Assembly (NCBI GenBank): GCA_033297075.1
Contig: MU858086.1
Span: 180,521-244,520 of the forward strand
Length of the DNA stretch: 64,000 bases
Origin: Rhypophila decipiens
Lineage: Eukaryota; Ascomycota; Sordariomycetes; Sordariales; Naviculisporaceae
Direction of reading: 5' to 3'
The position numbers and the translations under genes were made by a program. Positions 12,431 through 23,327 of the stretch are shown piece by piece. Under the pieces are notes generated by a model. It ran no database searches. It was not told where the DNA came from and saw only the letters and a program-made list of their open reading frames with translations. Positions within the stretch are counted from its first letter, which is position 1. Each line of letters begins with the position of its first letter.

Positions 12431-15058
12431 AGAATCTGGCTCAGAAAACGTTTAACAAGTCAAGTTGCTTTACCCCATAATCTCTTCAGTAGTGTCTCAG
12501 CATCATGATTCGCTACACGTCGGTAAGGTCTAGTCTCACGAACTACGGGTTAGGCCTGTCACTACCCCATATAAATAGCAGGTTTAGTCGGAGTAACATA
12601 GCCCTATCGCAAGGCGAAAGTTCGGCAATTTATTACCCTTAGCTTACCATGCAGCACTTTAGCACGCTGCTTGGTAGAGTACCAAGGTTTTGCATTGATG
12701 TTTTCCTTGCCGCTTAGCTAATGAGTTGGCTTGGGGTCTGACCTCTTGGTCGTCTTGCTCTTGTTCAGCAACTTGCAAGGTCACCCAGGTAATAAGAAAT
12801 GATTATTCAAGTTTATTCCCGGGGCCATACCCGATCATGAAACCGTTCTGTTCTCGCCGTCATCGTCCGTTTCCCCCTTGGCAGGGCGATGGAGGAACCA
12901 AAGACGAGTAAATGCAGGTCAGATACAACCCACACGCAGTCACCTCAGTCCCCGTGGGGTATTGTCGTATATATCTGTCGTATATCTCGTACCCCCTGCC
13001 GAACAGTACCGGCATCATGACAAACTCCAAGTCGTTTCTAATGAATGATTACAGGAGCTGCCTTGCAGTGTGGTGGTATACATGACTGGATGCACAGTCT
13101 GCGGTTCTCGTGCAGAACATGCAGCGTCGTCTGCTTGGGCTTACTGAGACTCAATCGATCATGTCGATGGTGCTTGGTGACCTTGAAAGAGATGCCATAT
13201 GCTGATTACTCAGTCCGTCCCGACTGCCAACCTTGGATCTCACTCGCTCGCTCACACACCCAAGGAACCTCCGTCTTACCTGCCGGTACTTTTGCCATGT
13301 GTAGTATCCCGAAATGAAAACGGCGATTGTCCATGTCGGAATTTCCACCCGAGCAATGCGTCCAAATACGCCAGGGGAAGTCTGAATTTTCCTCGGGCAC
13401 CTCGTCAGACGGTCATGTCACGTAAGGATGCTGTACGGAGTAGTGTACACTAATAATATCGGCCACACTTTCACGTTCCATTGTCTCTCACCCTGGTTAC
13501 ACTACTACACGTGTATCACCTCAGGCTAGCTAGACCTTATTCATCCTGCCCGAGGGTGTGGGCTGAGGAATTCAGTTTCGCCGCTCCAGAATATCAATTA
13601 CAAAGCAAACACTTGCAGCAGCTAGCTCTGTGCTAGCTCTGTGCTAGCTCAAAGGGAGGTTGCGATCGACGATCAGAGTCCACTACCCATGTGGGTACGG
13701 ATATCCGTGCGGGCTGGGAAGGCTGGGATTAATGAAATTAAAACCGTTGTTTGGGGGAGCCCGAATGGATACCAGTGATACCTACCCTGACCTGTGTTGT
13801 GGATCAAGCGGGTTACATACCGAGGAACTGGCACAGTTTTGCTAGGGCGAGTTGGACAAACTTCGGGCCCAGGATCTACGGTAATGAGTGAGTGGATATC
13901 GCTTCTTTTCGGGTTTCCAACGTTTGGGGACTTTAATCTCGGTCTCGGATATCAGGGATTTGTTTGACTCTAGGACTGTAATCTGTTCTTGAGTTGTAAA
14001 GATGCTACCTGAACTCCGGCGATGGCACGCCGTACACGTGGACATGATGGGGGTATCATTGCCCGGAAATACCGCCAAGATGAATCAACTTTGGTCCACT
14101 GCCTTTGGACGTCAACTGCAAACAGGCGTGTTTGATACTGGCGAGGTGTTGTTGACCACTACCTACCGGGTAGGCGAGTCCCGACAGCTTGCTCCGAGTG
14201 AACTCCATCTTTGAGCCGGGCTCAGTTCGCTCAGTCAGGTATCCATGTCCTGTCGAGGTCCGCCAGGAGAAATGAGGACTCATTCCGGGTAATCCACACT
14301 CCAAGTGGCTCCGCCGCTCCGTCTCTTATCTTGGCCTTATAACCGCGCTTAGGACACTTTGTGGATGGATATTATTTAGGGCTTAGGACTTGGATGGAAT
14401 CACAAGTATGAAATATGGGGTTTTGATGAAATCAAGCAAACCCCCGGTATGGACCGCTAGACTTGTTCAAGTCCAGACTCCAGGCCAGGGGGATTCATAA
14501 GGCTGTTGTTTTGTGGATATGGCTTTTTATCCAGGGCTAAATAGTCTGCAGGTTAGTGGGCTGGGAGGAGAAACTGGGAACCAATCTCGCGGACCCATAC
14601 TGTTGGCCGGCATTATGATCGGTACTTCTACGTAGGAATTTTCATGGCCGTACGGGAAACGTAGGGTTACTCGTGCCCCGGCGACTTGATAACAACTAGT
14701 TGTTGAGGTGTTTGGGGGATGTGTGATAGCTTCGGAACGTAACTGATATGAGAGGTTATATTGTGATGATTACCACGACATTGCAGGTCGGTAGGGGCTG
14801 GGGCATACTCGAGTCAAGTAGGACAGTACAGGACGAAGCTGTGACTTGGGTGATTCAGTCTTTATTGATTCCGAGAGGCTGATATCAACAGGAACTACCA
14901 CATATCAGGCATAAAGAAAACCCCCGTGTCTTGTACCTTTCTACGGACGAAAACCAACAAAAATCCAAATACCACCAGGAATTAAGGGTTTACAGTGAAA
15001 TTACACATTCGATCCGGGCGAGTAACCTGACAAGGGGTTTTCTTTACATGTACCCATA
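12431..15058. other. gene-empty stretch downstream of the CorA-like gene
   Basis: No supported gene. It contains an 11-bp tandem GCTAGCTCTGT (two full copies plus a partial copy, 13621-13650) and a TACGGAGTA motif at 13434-13442. The right end is the 3' flank of the minus-strand CorA-like gene. Confidence 0.45.
13621..13650. repeat. 11-bp tandem repeat, 2.7 copies
   Basis: Two perfect copies of GCTAGCTCTGT (13621-13631 and 13632-13642) are followed by GCTAGCTC. It lies in non-coding DNA and has no evident function. Confidence 0.7.
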
Positions 15059-16648
15059 CTAGTAATAGGTATAACCAGTCGTGCCAGACCTTTCGGGCAG
15101 CTCCAGGTCCAAGTCACCAAAGTTCCCACCTCTGTTCAACATAAAGTTTTGCACTCTTTGAATTGTAGCCTCCGTCTCGGTCGCAGCTGTTGGACGATTC
15201 CGAATGGCTGATTCTCTGTCCCCTGACGTGCTTTCTGCTCCTGAGCACGACTTGGTCCTCCGTGATTGAAATCTGCTCAACAGACCATCCATCAAACTCG
15301 CATCACTGTTCTCGTTGGGAGCAAGCAGAAACCAAAGCCCAAATGTCAGCGCCGTAGCCGGCAGAGCAAACGCCCAGAAGACCCAGAAGTTATCTTGCAT
15401 GACCGTCTCAGCGTCCCACTTGAGGGAGGGTACCGCAAACAAGGCGGCCAGAAAAGTAGCAGGTAGAAAGGTCATAGTCATGACTGCAATGACCTTCATA
15501 GAACTGCTATCCTTTTTGGCTGATTTGGCGAGCGAAATGCTGGCTTGGGTGTCGGCCCGTGTCATCAGGCTGGACACCACTGTTGACTGGTTTTTGCCTC
15601 GTTCTCGGAGGTTGTGTAGACGTATGTTGCAGGAGTCGATTTGCTGGCTGTATAGGCAGAGAGCTTGCTGAACCGACTCCTCTTCTTCCTCTTGAAGTTC
15701 CTGGGCTTCAGCGCCGCCAGGTATGGGATGGGTGCGGTTAAATGCCTTGATAGCCAATTGAAGCTGTTGGAGTACCCGGAAATGGTCCTCCAAGATCACG
15801 GGGACGGCTCCAATATTCCTGGACGCGATAGAAAGATCGTCAAGTGTCATGTTGCTGGCCAAGTTGTTAGATGGCATGAGCCTTCGTATCTGGGAAGAGG
15901 ATGTGAAGAGCCTCATGTCTCCTTCCTCCTGGTCTTGTCTCCGTTCTAAATACTGGGGACGGGACTTCGACATCCAGGGGTAGAAGCCTGTCCTCCACTC
16001 GATATCGTTGATCAGCGCTTGCGCACCTTGGGCACCGGCTGTAGCCACATGCATTGTCTGCATGATCGTGGTCAGGAACAGGCAGAGCGGATGCTGGGCG
16101 AGGGATGTGTGAGTACCCAAGACGCTGAACCATTGATCAAAGTCAATGCGGCCTAGGTGGTCTCCAGGTCTGGCGATCATGACGGCGTTTGTGGTTTGGG
16201 TCTGATGGATGTAGGTCCATATTAGACAATAGACGTACGAGCAGATAACATAGTGGGATTGTTTGTTCTGAGAATCACCGTTCCTGGCCGATGTGGTATG
16301 GTGTTGGTAAAATCCTCGGACACCCTGTGCGAGCAGCTGAAACACACTCGGGTCGAGGTTGAACTGGCCCCATAGCAGGCGAACATGCTCCTTCGAGGCG
16401 TTGATAACGGGTGGGTCCAAGCCTCTCCCAATAACGGGATGGCGGATGTGCAGCTTGACGATCCTAATGGTCTGGACCGGGTCTGGACTGCCTTCAAACG
16501 TGTGTAGAATCTCGTCAAGGGGCATGGAAACTCGAGTCGGCTCGGAGCCCGTTGAGTTATCGACTGTGATCAACTCGTGTTCATTGGGCGTGTTGACAAA
16601 CCCAAGCCGAGAGAGGGCGGCCAGACCCTGTTTTCGGAGTCCGTCCAT
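15059..16648 (-). CDS. CorA-like divalent-cation transporter-like membrane protein
   Basis: A single-exon frame of 529 codons from ATG 16648, with an in-frame TAG just upstream that supports the start unless an upstream exon exists. A long soluble N-terminal region (about residues 1-380) ends in a helical, glutamate-rich stretch. Two membrane segments follow near residues 386-408 (after MKVIAVMTMTFLP) and 421-443, in the arrangement of the CorA/ZntB family (PF01544), which forms pentameric Mg/Zn channels. The classic GMN signature at the end of the first membrane helix is absent; FAVPSLKW stands there, as is common in the divergent fungal CorA-like group. Transport activity is therefore inferred and not assured. 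The C-terminal tail of about 85 residues is polar and probably cytosolic. It is transcribed divergently from the phosphatase gene at 17623. Confidence 0.8.
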   Translation of the reverse strand: MDGLRKQGLAALSRLGFVNTPNEHELITVDNSTGSEPTRVSMPLDEILHTFEGSPDPVQTIRIVKLHIRHPVIGRGLDPPVINASKEHVRLLWGQFNLDPSVFQLLAQGVRGFYQHHTTSARNGDSQNKQSHYVICSYVYCLIWTYIHQTQTTNAVMIARPGDHLGRIDFDQWFSVLGTHTSLAQHPLCLFLTTIMQTMHVATAGAQGAQALINDIEWRTGFYPWMSKSRPQYLERRQDQEEGDMRLFTSSSQIRRLMPSNNLASNMTLDDLSIASRNIGAVPVILEDHFRVLQQLQLAIKAFNRTHPIPGGAEAQELQEEEEESVQQALCLYSQQIDSCNIRLHNLRERGKNQSTVVSSLMTRADTQASISLAKSAKKDSSSMKVIAVMTMTFLPATFLAALFAVPSLKWDAETVMQDNFWVFWAFALPATALTFGLWFLLAPNENSDASLMDGLLSRFQSRRTKSCSGAESTSGDRESAIRNRPTAATETEATIQRVQNFMLNRGGNFGDLDLELPERSGTTGYTYY

Positions 16649-17622
16649 TTGTATATCAAAGTCAATCCTCTGATCCTCCTAGTAATACCTTGGCGTGTGT
16701 CCTGTGGCCGGTAGAGGACAATTCAAAAGCTCCAGTCGAGTCAGGGGGATGGTCGTTGGAGTTGGAACCTAATCAATAGTGAGGCTGGACAGACTCTGCG
16801 CAAATGGTACCAACCTGGAATACCAGGTAGTCATGCAGGTTCACGGGGTTGCTCGCACACTGCCTGGTACCGCCAAGAACCGAAGTCTCATGCCGCCGTA
16901 CAATAAAATCGAGCAATGTTGAAGGTCAGGAGAGTTATACTCATTTGACTCGCCTCCAAGACTTGGAAAATCCTATCAATACCGTTGACTGGTTTTTGTA
17001 ATGGATCTAACAGATGTACTGCCTGAACATTGGTCCATGGGTCCGTCATAAGATAGGTATTTGAGACAGGCCGATGTATATTTTGTAGGCCGTACATAGA
17101 CATCTTCACACTTTCATCTTTCGGACACAGGAGCATGTTGGGTTTTATAAGGGGTAAAATAAACATTCACAGGCGTCACGACAACCGCCTAATCGCTGGT
17201 TGCTGCTCCACCTTCCACTCTACACTCATAGGTCCTTTTGTGCATATGGAGGAAATGACGTGATGGTACAATGAAATGACGGAAACCGCCTGCCCAACTG
17301 GACATAAGAAGTTGAGCTGCCGCTTCCCCCTCACCCCGCACCTTTGTGTCCCAGAACCACAAGAGAGCATTGTGAAGGGAAAGAAGCAATTTGTGTCGAG
17401 GAATTAATAAGGGAAATCACTTCTGGGTTTGTCAGTAGCATACTAGAAACTAGCCATAAACATCACCGAAATAACAAATTCGGGTGCAATATCCAAAGGA
17501 GAGCTTCAAGAATAGAGACAAAGCCTCCTTTACCTCAATCGCTGTCAGAGGTTCTGCCCTGTAGCTGCCGAGCGCCTTCAAGCCCCAGGAAGCAAATCAG
17601 CAAGCTTCGAGTCACGTCCATC
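16649..17622. other. divergent intergenic region
   Basis: Shared upstream region of the CorA-like gene (minus) and the histidine phosphatase gene (plus). It has AT-rich stretches (for example around 17145-17165), and nothing else stands out. Confidence 0.5.
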
Positions 17623-18321
17623 ATGTCGACCATCTATCTCGTCCGCCATGCCGAATCAGAGCACAACGTCACCAAGGATTTCAACATTCGGGACCCGGGC
17701 TTGACCGATCTGGGCTTCAAGCAAGCCTCCTCTCTGGCCACGGGCGCCTTCCCGGCCTTGGATTCCATTGGCGTGATCATTTCCTCTCCCCTGAGACGCA
17801 CCATCGAGACTACGATTGCTGGATTCGGAGGTATCATCGGCATCAGCTCTGGTTCAACTGGCGCAAACAACTCAGGTGCCGGCGGCAGTGTCAAACTGGT
17901 CCTCGACCGAGACCTCCAAGAACGCAGCGACCTCCCATGCGACACCGGATCCGAGGTTTCTGCCCTGCAGGAGAGATTCCCTCAGCTTGCTGGACTCGGT
18001 TCCTCCCCTTTCGATGTTCTCGGCGATAACTGGTTCGCCAAAGAAGGCCCATATACAGCCGATGACGAAGCTGTAGCCGCCAGGGCCAAACGTGTCAGAA
18101 GCAAGTTGAAGGAGCTGGCCAACGACCTCAGCAAGGACAGCTCTGGCTCGGGAAAGAAGGATATTGTTGTTGTTACCCACGGGGTGTTTATGAAGTTTTT
18201 GTCTGAGGATCAGACGATTGATTTGCCAAAGGCTGGGTGGAGAGCGTTCAAGTTGGCGCCTGCTGGGACTGCTGGCAGTGCTGGGGAGGGAGAGGATACC
18301 CTTGTTCCTGTCGATGTTTGA
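17623..18321 (+). CDS. histidine phosphatase (phosphoglycerate mutase-like) family protein
   Basis: A 232-residue protein from ATG 17623, which has A at -3 and places the catalytic motif at the N-terminus. The open frame extends 5' to 17344, but that part reads as leader. The RHG-type motif LVRHAESEHN puts the phospho-acceptor His at residue 9. The second catalytic His is in VVVTHGVFMKF at about residue 186. SSPLRRTIET, typical of the superfamily (PF00300), lies between. Fungal members of this length are cytosolic phosphatases of small phosphorylated metabolites, and the true substrate cannot be read from the sequence. A glycine/serine/alanine-rich insert (about residues 70-85) is unusual but in frame. 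No intron is needed. Confidence 0.85.
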   Translation: MSTIYLVRHAESEHNVTKDFNIRDPGLTDLGFKQASSLATGAFPALDSIGVIISSPLRRTIETTIAGFGGIIGISSGSTGANNSGAGGSVKLVLDRDLQERSDLPCDTGSEVSALQERFPQLAGLGSSPFDVLGDNWFAKEGPYTADDEAVAARAKRVRSKLKELANDLSKDSSGSGKKDIVVVTHGVFMKFLSEDQTIDLPKAGWRAFKLAPAGTAGSAGEGEDTLVPVDV

Positions 18322-19073
18322 GTCTTTGTCGTTGTGAGAGCGTTTGGCTAGCCCGTTGTCATCTTGGAGCCAGGAGAAGGAGTCATGGGGAGGACACAAG
18401 GGATGGGAGCTGACGGTCGGATGTCTTGACTACTGCGTTGTTTTTGGTGGAGTCACTGTTCGGTTCTATTCTTTGTATTCACCGGTATCGAGCTCGCGGA
18501 AAGGGGATGAAGCGAGCGTGGGAAATATATCTGAGTCTGCGGTTTTGCTAATTAGTAGAAACTCGATATTGAAATTCTATCACAATGCCCGACTACCGCA
18601 TTGGCGCAGTGGCGAATTCCGGAGAACAAGTCTACACATGTAGTGACTTCCATTCCGGTGAACTAGATGTGTTGGCGCCTCTGGCCTCGCTCGCTGATGA
18701 ATTCATGTTGAAGCTAAACTCGTTGAATGACTTTATCTGGGCTGATCACTCTGATACTGGTAGTAGTGTACTTTAGTCCTGGCGTGGGTTGTTTACCATT
18801 TTTTCTCCCTTTTGTATCATCTCACTCGCATTTGCAGCAATGGGATCCTATTCGTCGGTTCAGCCCCGGTTTCTAAACGGAGTACGGGTGTACTTTTTAC
18901 CGAACCCAATGTCAAAAAGGAGGTCGGCTCTCCAACCCCCTTTGCTCTTAGGACCATGCCAGCATACCCCGTATACAATTGGCATTGGCAACCACAAAAG
19001 CTCAAACTCGCACACATCATCTTCTCCCTCATTACGACTCCCGAGCACTGCATAGTCTTGCTTGGTCGACGAG
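18322..19073. other. intergenic region
   Basis: 3' flank of the phosphatase gene and 5' flank of the F-box-like gene. No additional gene or clear element is visible. Confidence 0.5.
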
Positions 19074-20433
19074 ATGGCCGCTTCCCTTGGCTCCCTCCCC
19101 CAGGAGATCATGGACATGATCCTCGCTCACATCACCCGCCATCTGATCAAAAGAAAGTGTCCCAGGTGCTTCGCCACGCGCTGCACGTGCTCCGCAGACG
19201 ACGAAGCCGATGCAAGTAAATACGAGACTGAACTCTGCATTGCAATAGCTCAAAATGTCTCTGCCTTGGTCGGCCTCAAACCGCACATGCAAACGGTTAC
19301 AGCACCTCACTACACGCAGCATCTACCAATGTCCTCAGACCAAGTCCCACCAAGCGACATGGTACCTGACACGCACCTTGCTCGCCCGTCCAGATCTCGC
19401 CGCAATGGTCGAGTTCCTCGTGCTCGGACGATGCGAGGCACTCTCTACGTTCCCAACCCTTCCACCCCGGCCCAGGAGTAGGATTAGGATTACTACCCCA
19501 TGCATCCTACCTCCAGCACCAATCTCGCAGGCCGGCGGGGTTCTCCTGGACGAGGTCTTGTCCCAATTTCGCAACATATTCGGTTTGGAATGCGAGATCT
19601 CTTGCTGCTACGATGCTTTGCACCATCGCCATCCCGTCTGCAATCTCCCTGCCATCAGGTTACACAACAGCGCGCCGGTGGACCTGATCACCAGCCTATG
19701 TCCGAACGTCGAGGCTTTGGAAACGGACGGCAACGTTACCCTCGTCAACCCCGGGGGCGTGTTTTGGAGCGACTGTACCTTCGACTTCAGGCGCATGAAA
19801 TGGTTGAAAATAAGACGGCGTGCTCCTGCCGTGACCAGCACAGCGAAATATTGGCGTCGACACGCTCGTCGACTGGAAGCTCTTCATGCAGGCAGCACCT
19901 GCACTTTACCCAAGCTCAAAAGCCTGAAGCTCTGGCAAACCGAAGATCCGATTCACATGCCTTTCCAACCAGTCTTCTATCATGCCCTACGTATCTCGCC
20001 GGCTATCGAGAACCTGGTAGTGCGAGGCTTGAGTTGCGTGACTTTTTCATTAGAATTGTTAACACAGTACGTTAGTTTGCCCATACCCTTATCCCTGAGA
20101 CGGCTGAGGCTCGAAGATGTGACTTCCATCCAATTATCAAAGCCCGTCACGGACCTTCTGCAAAGATTCCCAAATCTACAGCACCTTGTCTTCAAATTTC
20201 ATGGACGCAAATCCACCCGAGGATACCGATTGCCTGGTCCTAGAGCTGACGCCGAAGAACTCGCCGAGAAGTGTCCCCCGGGGATGAAGAGAATCGAGAT
20301 GGACATCACGCAGATGAGACAAAATCCTCGAATAAGACGAAACTGGTACTGTGTAGAAACATATGAAGCTTTGAAACAACTAGGAACGGCACTTCTAGCT
20401 GAGAAAGGAATCGAATATGTCTGGAGGGAGTGA
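19074..20433 (+). CDS. F-box-like/leucine-rich protein with an apparent one-base frameshift
   Basis: The frame from ATG 19074 begins with an F-box first helix (SLPQEIMDMILAHITRH, about residues 6-22), then a Cys-rich insert, up to QNVSAL at about 19266. The family-like continuation (ASNRTCKRLQHL, then LTRTLLARPDLA) is in the next frame and stays open to 20433 with Leu-rich segments such as LSLRRLRLED and FPNLQHLVFKF. I found no GT-AG intron of suitable length and phase joining the two, so one extra base near 19266-19275 is the simplest reading. It is either a real frameshift (pseudogene or allele) or an assembly error. The alternative product from ATG 19255 is 392 residues and lacks the first F-box helix. 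F-box proteins select substrates for SCF ubiquitin ligases; the target here is unknown. Confidence 0.5.
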
Positions 20434-21206
20434 ATATATCAGTCTTTCCGGATCGGCGAGGAATGTCTTTTGTTTCCAAGTTTTAGCTCAATTAGTTTCA
20501 CAGAAATGGATATTGATACCTAATTCATGCCTCCCGCCTTAACTTTCGGGTACGGGACCCACTGCTTGAATACAGTCCGTCCTGTCCTGGGGAAAAATTA
20601 GCTAACAAAGCACATTAGAACCGGAATCCAAATCTCTATCTCTGTCACCATGCATATGGGTAGTATCGTATCTGTATAAAGTTTATAAGAGACCGTTGAA
20701 CTCGGGTTGTTTTCGTGTTATCGAGACTATCAGGGTCTTCCCAGGTTAATGCCATGGTAGAGTACGGGTGTACAGTACGGATACCAAACTCGTATCTTTA
20801 CCCAGCATCCGTCCCCACTAAAGGATCGGCCCGGGCCTGCTCCGTTTCACCTCTGCCCAGCTCTCTTCTTTTCCTCCGACGCTTATACCAACAATCTCTC
20901 CACGACAACACCTTCAAAGATTGAAGCAAGCGCAAGCCGTGGCGACCGATTTCAGCTTGCGACCGCCATCATGCTACCCGCTAACCAGAGCAGAGCACCC
21001 CCGCCCACACTTTTACGCCGCCGGATCGAGCGCTGTCCAATGATGGCTCGTCCCCCAATCAGCCCACACCCCCAGCACCCGGCGATAAGGAAGCTCCCCA
21101 GCTTGCGGATGGCCATGCGTCTGATCCAGGACGATGGCACTCCATGATGTGTTTCCGAAGCAAATACAACATGTGACCAGAGCTTTCCCTCATCCATCCC
21201 GTCAAC
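20434..21206. other. intergenic region, promoter of the Zn2Cys6 gene
   Basis: CT-rich leader-like sequence at about 20850-20910 is typical of fungal promoters and 5' leaders. A minus-strand open frame at 20952-21374 overlaps the start of the regulator and is judged a shadow. Confidence 0.45.
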
Positions 21207-23327
21207 ATGGACAATGCCTCCGAGTCGAGCCGCTCCAGTCCCGACGGCGCCGCCTCGCAGACTCGAGCTCAAAGGACCGTTCGACCCGACCGACCTTGTG
21301 ATATCTGCAGAAAGCGCAAGACACGATGCGTGAAAGAGGCAGACCAGGACCGGTGCGTTCTCTGCGTCTTCCATAACCGCGAATGCACCTACGTCGACGT
21401 GCCTCAGCCGAGAAAGAAGAAGAGAGCCGACTTTCCAGACGACATGAGCACCAGCGTAGACGGCGGAGGAGACGTCGAAGCCAGGCCACCGCTAAAGAAG
21501 ACCAAGTCGACCCAGACCCCGATCGATGGCTCCCTTCTCGGCCCACCCGACTTGTCCAATGTCCGATCACTGCTCGACCGCACTCTCGGCCTTCACAGAA
21601 CAACGCACTTCAAGTATATCGGCCCTAGCTCCGTGCACGAAGAGCGACTGTTGGATCTGATACACCGGTTCTACGAGTCGGGCAATGGGGAAGACGGGTG
21701 TAAATTCCGCCGCGTCGCCGATTCTACCACTTTTCTCTCTCGATCCGACCGGTATACCCTGTTCAGCTCCGACGTCGACGACGATCTCGACACCATCGAG
21801 CACATCGTACACCCTCACGGGCCGAGCTTGGTCGACTTGTACTTTCGCATCGTCCACCCCAGCTATCCCATCCTGCACAAGGGCGTCTTCTTTGAGAAGT
21901 ATGGTCGAAGCTACAAAGAGTTCTCTCCGCCGCTTCTGGCAGCTGTTTATCTGCTGGCCATGGACTGGTGGGAGTATGATCGCAATTTGGCCTCCAAGGC
22001 AAAACCCAACGCGGATGCTTTGTTGAGGGCGGCTATGAAGGCTCTGACGGGCGTCATTCACAGGCCAAAGCTGTCGACCGTGCAGGCAGGCCTGTTGCTA
22101 TTACAGCGATCAGGGGGCGATTCATGGGTTCTGACAAGCCAGGTCGTTGCTGTTGGTGAAGAACTGGGGCTTCACCTCGATTGTACCAGTTGGAATATTC
22201 CCGAATGGGAGAAAGGGCTTCGGCGACGACTGGCATGCGCTATATATATGCAAGACAAGTGGTCGGCGCTTATCTATGGGCGACCCTCGCATGTCAAATC
22301 TCCCGACTGGCAAATGCCGCCTTTATCGCTGGCTGACTTTCCCGAGTCCGCGGCTGATGAGGACGACAAAGAGGGCAGCACCGAAGTGGAGAAGGGCAGG
22401 CTGTTGTTCATACACCTCACCAAGCTCACGCAGATCATGGCACAGGCTCTTGAGATGCTGTATAGTCCCGACCAGACACCGATCCATGAGATCCTCAACG
22501 CCAGCGGCGTGCAGGGTCTGCTTGAACTGGTCAAGCCTCTGGCAGTCGGCCTCAAGGAATGGGCAAATGAAATGCCCGCAGACCTGCGAATGGACCATGT
22601 AAAAACCAGAAAGCTCTGTTCCAACGGCTACCTCCACCTCTCTTACTTTGTCACCGAGATCATCATCCATCGCCATATCATCCGAAGCTTGACCCCCGAA
22701 ACCCCCAACGCCATGCGTGATCTGTGCCGTGAAGCCGGCAGGGCCCGACTAGAACGCGCCATAAACTTTGTGGAAGCCCTGCGGCCCGAGCATCTCCAGG
22801 CATTCTGGTGGTTTGCTTCTCCGAGATCACTCGCATTTATTCGCACCTACGGTGGGCTGCTCTGGGCGACGTCCTCTACGGATGAAGAGGCGGAATTCTA
22901 TCGCAGGAAACTGGAAGACTTCCGTTGGAGCCTAAAGGTCAGGTCCAAGGGAGTCAGCTTTGTAGCAGTGGCTTTGCAGGAAATGGACGAGAGTCTTCAG
23001 GATATCGACATGACAAATTCGCCCGTCGGACGCTCGCGGAATGCAGCAACCAACAAGAGGGTCAATACCACACAACCGCCATTTGAATCTTCGACGGGTT
23101 CGTTTGCTATAGATGCCGAAACACAGACCGTGGCCCCATCCTCCCTTTCACCTCGGACTCCCTTCCGGTCAACCCCTCTCCCGACGGCGTACACGGGTGA
23201 AGATCAGTTCGAGCCCGAGTCGCCTGGACTTGCCATGCTGGATTTGGACGCTGCCTCGTCATCACATGCTTATTTTTCTGATACCTCTGGGGGAGAACAA
23301 GGCTTTTTTTATCCGGGGATGGCATGA
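21207..23327 (+). CDS. Zn2Cys6 fungal transcription factor
   Basis: A single-exon protein of 706 residues from ATG 21207. The binuclear zinc cluster is complete: Cys 31, 34, 41, 50, 53 and 60 in the spacing C-x2-C-x6-C-x8-C-x2-C-x6-C, with the basic segment RKRKTR between the second and third Cys. A basic patch PRKKKR follows (possible nuclear signal). The middle part (about residues 190-560) matches the fungal-specific transcription factor region (PF04082), including VDLYFRIVHPSYPILH, LGLHLDCTSW and GRPSHVKSPDW-like segments. The C-terminus is Ser/Thr/Pro-rich, as in activation domains. DNA-binding regulator, nuclear; the target pathway cannot be assigned. No obvious target cluster lies beside it. 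Confidence 0.93.
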   Translation: MDNASESSRSSPDGAASQTRAQRTVRPDRPCDICRKRKTRCVKEADQDRCVLCVFHNRECTYVDVPQPRKKKRADFPDDMSTSVDGGGDVEARPPLKKTKSTQTPIDGSLLGPPDLSNVRSLLDRTLGLHRTTHFKYIGPSSVHEERLLDLIHRFYESGNGEDGCKFRRVADSTTFLSRSDRYTLFSSDVDDDLDTIEHIVHPHGPSLVDLYFRIVHPSYPILHKGVFFEKYGRSYKEFSPPLLAAVYLLAMDWWEYDRNLASKAKPNADALLRAAMKALTGVIHRPKLSTVQAGLLLLQRSGGDSWVLTSQVVAVGEELGLHLDCTSWNIPEWEKGLRRRLACAIYMQDKWSALIYGRPSHVKSPDWQMPPLSLADFPESAADEDDKEGSTEVEKGRLLFIHLTKLTQIMAQALEMLYSPDQTPIHEILNASGVQGLLELVKPLAVGLKEWANEMPADLRMDHVKTRKLCSNGYLHLSYFVTEIIIHRHIIRSLTPETPNAMRDLCREAGRARLERAINFVEALRPEHLQAFWWFASPRSLAFIRTYGGLLWATSSTDEEAEFYRRKLEDFRWSLKVRSKGVSFVAVALQEMDESLQDIDMTNSPVGRSRNAATNKRVNTTQPPFESSTGSFAIDAETQTVAPSSLSPRTPFRSTPLPTAYTGEDQFEPESPGLAMLDLDAASSSHAYFSDTSGGEQGFFYPGMA

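Noticed and set aside
20952..21374. 140-codon minus frame at the start of the Zn2Cys6 gene
   Set aside because: It overlaps the zinc cluster coding region in antisense and has no features.
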